Assembly (NCBI RefSeq): GCF_014764365.1 | Contig: NZ_CP061718.1 | Coordinates: forward strand, 434,001-498,000 | From: Roseococcus microcysteis | GTDB lineage: Bacteria > Pseudomonadota > Alphaproteobacteria > Acetobacterales > Acetobacteraceae | Direction of reading: 5' to 3' | Length of the DNA stretch: 64,000 nt | Part shown: one piece after another, positions 62,409-64,000 of the stretch | Layout: every line of letters starts with the position of its first letter | Numbering within the stretch: the stretch's first letter is position 1 | Program-made: the position numbers and the translations under genes | The notes under the pieces: generated by a model | Database searches by the model: none | The model's input: only the letters and a program-made list of their open reading frames with translations | What the model was told of the DNA's origin: nothing

Positions 62409-63263
62409 ATGAAGCTTTCCGATACCCAGCGCGTGATCCTGAGCGCCGCGGCGCAGCACGAGATGGGCCTCGCCCGCGCGCCGAAGACCCTGCCGGCCGC
62501 CGCCCGCAACGCGGTGTTCCGCAGCCTGATCAAGAACAACCTGCTCACGGAGATCAACGCCCCGCGGGAGCATGTCGGGCTCGGCTGGCGACAGGATGAG
62601 GACGGCACCTGGATCGTCGCGCGCATCACCGACGACGGGCTGCGCGCCATCGGCATCGACCCGAACGAGGACGACGCGCGCGAGGAGGACGAGCAGAGCG
62701 CCGAGGCCATCGCGCGCCGCAACGCCGAGCGCCACGCCGTCGCCGAGGCCGTCGCGCCGGTGGCCGATCCGGCGCCCACGGGCGGGGAGGAGCCGGCGGA
62801 GGGGGATGCCCCCGCGGAGGAGTCCGAACCCGCCCAGGGCGCGCCCGCGCCCGCCCTGCGCGCGAGCCTGCGCGACGCCGCCGCGGCGGTGCTGGCCGCC
62901 TGGGACGACGAGGCCAACCGCGAGACCGACATGATCACCGCCCTCGACGGACCGATGCAGGCGCTCCGCGCCGCCCTCGCCGGTAAGCCGCCCCGCGCAC
63001 CGCGCGAGCCCGGCACGCCGCGCAAGCCGCGCGAGGGCACGAAGCAGGAGACGGTCCTGGCGATGCTCCGCCGCAAGGAGGGCGCGACCATCGCGCAGAT
63101 CTGCGAGGCGACCGGCTGGCAGCAGCACACGGTCCGCGGGTTCTTCGCGGGCCTCAAGAAGCGCCAGGGGATCGAGGTGCAGGTGCTGGAGCGGGTGCGC
63201 CAGGTCGGCCCGAACAAGGAGGGCGCGAAGGGGTCCTACACCGTCTACCACCTGCCGGCCTGA
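62409..63263 (+). CDS. DUF3489 domain-containing protein
   Basis: A 284-aa protein. The N-terminus MKLSDTQRVILSAAAQHEMGLARAPKTLPAAARNAVFRSL is common in alphaproteobacterial phage and island proteins. The C-terminal REGTKQETVLAMLRRKEGATIAQICEATGWQQHTVRGFFAGLKKRQGIEVQ is the DUF3489 winged helix. A long acidic/Ala-rich linker (about 110-190) joins the two. It is probably a DNA-binding regulator. ATG 62409 is used; upstream in-frame sequence overlaps the small gene. Confidence 0.82.
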   Translation: MKLSDTQRVILSAAAQHEMGLARAPKTLPAAARNAVFRSLIKNNLLTEINAPREHVGLGWRQDEDGTWIVARITDDGLRAIGIDPNEDDAREEDEQSAEAIARRNAERHAVAEAVAPVADPAPTGGEEPAEGDAPAEESEPAQGAPAPALRASLRDAAAAVLAAWDDEANRETDMITALDGPMQALRAALAGKPPRAPREPGTPRKPREGTKQETVLAMLRRKEGATIAQICEATGWQQHTVRGFFAGLKKRQGIEVQVLERVRQVGPNKEGAKGSYTVYHLPA

Positions 63264-63278
63264 CGCGCGCCGCACCGA

Positions 63279-64000
63279 TCATGCCGCCGCCCGCGCGCCG
63301 CGGGCGGCGGCGATGTCGTCGAAGACCCGCTCATCCCCCGCCAGCACTGCCGCACGGCCCGTGAAGGCCTGCCAGCGGCGCACCGCCACATCGACATAGC
63401 GGGCATCGAGATCCATCGCGAAGCAGATGCGACCAATGGTCTCCGCGGCGATGATGGTGCTGCCGCTGCCGCAGAACGGCTCGTAGACCGCATCCCCCGG
63501 CGCGCTGTTGTTCAGCATCGGCCGGCGCATGCACTCGACCGGCTTCTGCGTGCCCTGCACCGTCGCCGCGTCCTCGTCGCCGCCGGTGCTGATCGGCCAG
63601 AGCGTCGCCTGGTCCCGCGCGCCCTGCCAGTGACCGGTCGCTCCCTTGCGCACCGCGTAGAGGCAGGGCTCGTGCTGCCAGTGGTAGTCGCCTCGCCCGA
63701 GCACAAAGCGCGACTTCGCCCAGACGATCTGGCTCCGCACCGCGAAGCCGGCGGCATCGAGGCTCTCGATCACGGTCCGCGCGTGCACGCCGGCGTGCCA
63801 GACATAGGCCACGGCGCCAGGGAACAGCGTCCAGGCGTCACGCCAGTCGGCGCGGTCGTCGTTCGCCACCTTGCCTGTGCGCATCGTGGCCGAGACGCCC
63901 GCCTCATTCCGCCACTCGGGATCGTAGTTCACACCGTAGGGCGGGTCCGTGATCATCAGGTGTGGCCGCGCGCCGTTGAGCAGCCGCGCGACGTCCTCAG
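63279..64000 (-). CDS. DNA methyltransferase (N4/N6, DPPY type), 5' end outside the window
   Basis: At least 240 aa. MITDPPYGVNYDPEW carries the catalytic DPPY motif; VYEPFCGSGSTIIAAE is the SAM-binding motif placed after it, i.e. the beta-type order. The frame stays open to the right edge (EDVARLLNGARPHL precedes the DPPY motif), so the true start and perhaps a ParB-like N-terminal domain lie beyond 64000. Such solitary phage methylases protect against host restriction. Confidence 0.9.
   Translation of the reverse strand, partial: EDVARLLNGARPHLMITDPPYGVNYDPEWRNEAGVSATMRTGKVANDDRADWRDAWTLFPGAVAYVWHAGVHARTVIESLDAAGFAVRSQIVWAKSRFVLGRGDYHWQHEPCLYAVRKGATGHWQGARDQATLWPISTGGDEDAATVQGTQKPVECMRRPMLNNSAPGDAVYEPFCGSGSTIIAAETIGRICFAMDLDARYVDVAVRRWQAFTGRAAVLAGDERVFDDIAAARGARAAA

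Larger units (their letters stand above)
49271..64000 (-). mobile_element. prophage head/packaging and early tail module (lambda/HK97-like), right end outside the window
   Basis: Reading leftward: DNA methyltransferase, terminase small and large subunits, gpW-like protein, portal, FCCH-like protein, protease-capsid fusion, DUF2190, lysozyme-like protein, head-tail joining protein, DUF6441, tail terminator and tail tube, mostly with 1-4 nt overlaps. Tape-measure, tail-tip, integrase and repressor genes are not seen in the window. Two loci are on the opposite strand (58471-59382 and 62074-63263). Confidence 0.9.

Overview
The window is very GC-rich, with strong G/C preference at third codon positions. 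Its genes are typical of an alphaproteobacterium, most likely an Acetobacteraceae/Roseomonas-like member of the Rhodospirillales: AapJ/AapP-type amino-acid uptake, Ugp-type and Fe/phosphonate-type ABC systems, a TRAP transporter and Kup. That placement rests on gene content and base composition only; there is no rRNA or other taxonomic marker here.

Bases 1-16.4 kb are ordinary chromosome. They hold secD (cut by the left edge and carrying a homopolymer frameshift), a Gfo/Idh/MocA oxidoreductase, a CNNM/CBS (CorC-like) membrane protein with a second homopolymer frameshift, plsC, kup, two components of an AapJQMP-type transporter without permeases, an ornithine-cyclodeaminase-family enzyme, a MarR regulator facing a complete TRAP operon (DctP-Q-M), a MhpD-like hydratase, a NodB-fold deacetylase and a TIM-barrel isomerase. 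From 16.5 to 25.1 kb there is one giant autotransporter adhesin (2,853 aa) with a recent internal duplication, followed by a methyltransferase with a possible regulatory domain.

From 34.6 down to 26.7 kb lies a tightly packed minus-strand cluster that I cannot match to a known pathway: a sulfotransferase-like protein, a TPR/alpha-beta-hydrolase protein, an SsuABC/TauABC-like transporter, a stand-alone NRPS-like adenylation-carrier protein and a methyltransferase. A decayed second sulfotransferase gene sits beside it. From 43.8 to 35.2 kb a nine-gene minus-strand run joins two complete ABC importers (Ugp-like and Fe3+/phosphonate-like) around a metallophosphoesterase, suggesting uptake of organophosphorus compounds.

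Near 44.1 kb the character changes. A tRNA 3'-end-like remnant is followed by less GC-rich accessory DNA: a RelE/Gp49-XRE toxin-antitoxin pair, an HNH protein, a macro-domain (DarG-like) multidomain protein with a tandemly duplicated 3' end, an IS5-family element with a canonical -1 slippery heptamer, and an IRG/DUF697-like fragment. From 49.3 kb to the right edge runs a lambda/HK97-type prophage in reverse orientation: tail tube, tail terminator, DUF6441, head-tail joining, lysozyme-like gene, DUF2190, fused protease-capsid, portal, gpW-like, terminase and a DNA methyltransferase. The tail module stops after the tail tube, where the accessory block begins, and a plus-strand EVE-like/HNH gene sits inside the head-packaging module. 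Together 44-64 kb looks like an integrated, eroded prophage or island loaded with defence-type cargo.
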